In this document: positions 22,533 to 24,222 of the stretch, piece after piece
Layout: the number at the start of each line of letters is the position of its first letter
How positions within the stretch are numbered: the stretch's first letter is position 1
Origin: JBEKHI01 sp050012355
Lineage (GTDB): Bacteria > Actinomycetota > Actinomycetes > Streptosporangiales > Streptosporangiaceae
Length of the DNA: 24,222 nucleotides
Assembly: GCA_050012355.1 (NCBI GenBank)
Contig: JBEKHI010000078.1
Location: 1-24,222, forward strand
Direction: 5' to 3'
Notes under the pieces: generated by a model
What the model was told of the DNA's origin: nothing
The model's input: only the letters and a program-made list of their open reading frames with translations
Databases searched by the model: none
Translations under genes and position numbers: made by a program

Positions 22533-24029
22533 CTAGGCGGCCACCGACTCGTCGATCGCTTCCTGCTCGTCCGCGGTGATCGGCGGCGTCTGCCGCGGCC
22601 CGCGGATCAGCAGGGCGACGACCACCATGGTGGCCACGTCGAGCAGCGCCGCCAGGCCGAACGCGATTCCCATCGCGTGCGCCTCCGCGTGGTGCGCCTG
22701 CGCGATCGCCGTGGCGTGCGCCAGTGGATGGGACTGCGCGTTGCTGAAAGCGGTGCCGTAGACCGCGACCAGGATCGCCAGGCCGAGCGACCCGCCGACC
22801 TGCTGAATCACGTTCACCATGCTGGACGCCGCGCCCGAGTCCTGCGGCCGCACGCCCGCCAGCGAGGTCGTCGTCAGCGGGACGAAAACGGCCCCCATGC
22901 CGACCCCGAATAGCGCCATCGGGACGAACACGTCCGCCCAGTAGGTCGTCGCCGGCGACACCCGCGACAGCCAGGCCATCGCGACGATGACCGGGACCAG
23001 CCCGATGAGCATCAGCCGCTTCGGGCCGATTATCGGCATGACGCGCGGCGCGAACCGCGACACCACGAACAGCATGACCGTCATCGGCAGGAAAGCGAAG
23101 CCGGTCCGCAGCGCGCTGAAGCCCATCACGTCCTGCAGGAACTGGGTCAGGAAGTAGAACATCCCGAACATGCCGGCCACCAGCAGCAGCCGGGCGACAT
23201 ACGAGCCCGACCGGTTCATGCTGGCGAACAGCCGCAGCGGGGTGATCGGCTGACGCGCACGAGTCTCGTTCACGACGAACGCGGCGAGCAGCACCACCGA
23301 GGCGCCGAAGGCGCCCCAGGCCAGGTGGTCACTCCAGCCGTTGGCCGCGGCCCGGATGAACGCGTACACCAGCGCGGCCATCCCCGCGGTGGAGGTGATG
23401 GCGCCCGTCAGGTCGAAACGGCCGGGGACCCGTGGTGTTTCCGTCACGAACAGCGGGGTGACCGCGAGCACGGCTATCCCGATCGGCACGTTGATGAACA
23501 GCACCCACCGCCAGGACATCCACTCGGTGATCACGCCGCCCAGCACCAGGCCGAGCGAGGCACCGCCGCTGAGCACGGCGCTGTAGATCGCCAGCGCTTT
23601 GGTCCGTTCGCGCCCCTCGGAGTAGCTGCCGACGATCAGCGCCAGCACCGCCGGGGAAGCCAGCGCGCCGCCTACTCCCTGAACCGCGCGCGCCGCCAGC
23701 AGCAGCCCGCTGGTATTGGCCAGGCCGCCGGCCAGCGAGGCAAGGGTGAACAACGCGATGCCCACCATAAACGTCCGGCGCCGGCCGAGGATGTCGCCGG
23801 CCCGTCCGCCGAGCAGCAGCAATCCGCCGAAAGTAAGCGTGTACGCGTTCAGCACCCACGACAGGTTGGTCTCGGAGAAGCGCAGGCCGGTCTGGATATG
23901 CGGCAGCGCGATGTTGACCACCGTCATGTCCAGGACGACCATGAGCATCGCGCAGAGCATGATCGCTAGTGCGATGCCCCGGTGGCCTGAACCCCGCCGG
24001 GAAGTTGTTGAAGCTGGTGGGGAAGACAA
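22533..24029 (-). CDS. DHA2-type MFS multidrug efflux transporter
   Basis: This is a drug-proton antiporter of the 14-helix EmrB/QacA branch, located in the cytoplasmic membrane. Visible landmarks are the first helix with L-D-M-T-V-V-N-I-A-L-P (family motif D1), W-V-L-N-A-Y-T-L, the loop motif G-R-A-G-D-I-L-G-R-R-R (motif A), and G-G-x-x-G-L-V-L-G-G-V-I-T-E (motif C) in helix 5. The start is uncertain. I prefer TTG at 24029 because GGAGGA lies just before it, giving 498 residues. A GTG at 24065 (510 residues) has no ribosome site but follows a -10-like TAACGT. No adjacent regulator is visible in the window, so the drug spectrum and control are unknown. It converges on the CDGSH gene. Confidence 0.93.
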   Translation of the reverse strand: MSSPPASTTSRRGSGHRGIALAIMLCAMLMVVLDMTVVNIALPHIQTGLRFSETNLSWVLNAYTLTFGGLLLLGGRAGDILGRRRTFMVGIALFTLASLAGGLANTSGLLLAARAVQGVGGALASPAVLALIVGSYSEGRERTKALAIYSAVLSGGASLGLVLGGVITEWMSWRWVLFINVPIGIAVLAVTPLFVTETPRVPGRFDLTGAITSTAGMAALVYAFIRAAANGWSDHLAWGAFGASVVLLAAFVVNETRARQPITPLRLFASMNRSGSYVARLLLVAGMFGMFYFLTQFLQDVMGFSALRTGFAFLPMTVMLFVVSRFAPRVMPIIGPKRLMLIGLVPVIVAMAWLSRVSPATTYWADVFVPMALFGVGMGAVFVPLTTTSLAGVRPQDSGAASSMVNVIQQVGGSLGLAILVAVYGTAFSNAQSHPLAHATAIAQAHHAEAHAMGIAFGLAALLDVATMVVVALLIRGPRQTPPITADEQEAIDESVAA

Positions 24030-24065
24030 GATTCCTCCGTTGTTGATATCCCGCTCAAACCGCAC

Positions 24066-24222
24066 TAGGCACGTTACGCGGGGGGTCTGACATTCTCGGG
24101 GGTACGGGGGTCGTCCCCCGGGAGGGCATTGCCGGGGGTTCGTCCCGAGGTTGGTGCGAGGGCGTCGATGACTCAGGGACGCCCCTCTATGGGCGTTGAT
24201 GACTCATCGCTGCCCTTGCGGC
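24066..24222. other. Non-coding DNA upstream of the MFS exporter, with hairpin
   Basis: There is no gene in this edge region. It contains a perfect short hairpin, CGGGGG-TCGT-CCCCCG (24105-24120), within a G-run-rich stretch (24080-24150), and the pair of direct repeats listed separately. The hairpin may be the terminator of a gene outside the window. The promoter of the MFS exporter should also lie here, but I cannot fix it. Confidence 0.5.
24160..24215. repeat. Pair of 25-bp direct repeats at the window edge
   Basis: Two 25-base units (24160-24184 and 24191-24215) are separated by 6 bases. They share GGGCGT, then GATGACTCA, and end in GCCC. The first unit folds on itself (GGGCGTC with GACGCCC), whereas the second does so only weakly. 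The series may continue beyond the window. Two units with a 6-base spacer do not make a CRISPR array. Confidence 0.5.

Noticed and set aside
24160..24215. CRISPR array at the window end
   Set aside because: There are only two imperfect units with a 6-base spacer, far too short for CRISPR spacers, and no cas gene.

Overview
The window is high-GC DNA from an actinomycete. The evidence is an RbpA gene (an actinobacteria-specific RNA polymerase-binding protein), the developmental regulator WhiA, the actinobacterial order uvrC-rapZ-yvcK-whiA followed by gap-pgk-tpiA-secG, frequent GTG starts, and strong G/C bias at third codon positions. I cannot name a genus. It is a chromosomal housekeeping locus with accessory genes set into and around it; I see no phage, plasmid, CRISPR, IS or RNA gene.

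Layout. (1) 1-2330: a lipoprotein class A beta-lactamase (+) faces a small secreted protein of unknown function (-). The intergenic DNA between them is unusually rich in hairpins. (2) 2331-6025, minus strand: gap, pgk, tpiA, secG and rbpA, tightly packed (gap/pgk and pgk/tpiA overlap) and probably one operon. A perfect 12-bp palindrome, TGGTCTAGACCA, identical to the core of the DasR-responsive element, overlaps a possible promoter about 146 bp upstream of gap. (3) 6266-12403: an accessory block that splits the conserved neighbourhood between gap and whiA. It contains a PadR/HAAS-domain pair, a ROK regulator divergent from a YbjJ-like MFS transporter, a TetR regulator divergent from an aldo/keto reductase, and an acyl-CoA-dehydrogenase-fold flavoprotein resembling group D hydroxylases. 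(4) 12547-17354, minus strand: uvrC, rapZ, yvcK and whiA, all overlapping end to start. (5) 17416-24065: a 1385-residue GH38 alpha-mannosidase-like enzyme, a double-CDGSH iron-sulfur protein, and a convergent DHA2-type multidrug MFS exporter. The window ends in non-coding DNA with hairpins and a 25-bp direct repeat.

How the genes work together. The minus-strand core joins triose-phosphate glycolysis (Gap, Pgk, Tpi), secretion (SecG), transcription initiation (RbpA), nucleotide excision repair (UvrC) and the RapZ/YvcK/WhiA trio that links metabolism with cell-wall precursor control and differentiation. The accessory block looks like several independent regulator-target modules. Two have readable operators: twin CGGAGG-N2-CCTCCG sites between tetR and the reductase gene, and a CTAG-rich site in the spacer of a good leaderless promoter for padR.

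The least explained structure is a 62-bp imperfect palindrome with a conserved AAAAGAG loop. It occurs twice, 11 kb apart and inverted, each time downstream of a gene with the loop in the same sense: after bla and after whiA. The whiA copy lies exactly where the conserved cluster gives way to the accessory block. A second, weaker repeat family links hairpins at 1685-1711 and 21610-21661. These are the best candidates for undescribed elements; the protein-coding content belongs mostly to known families.
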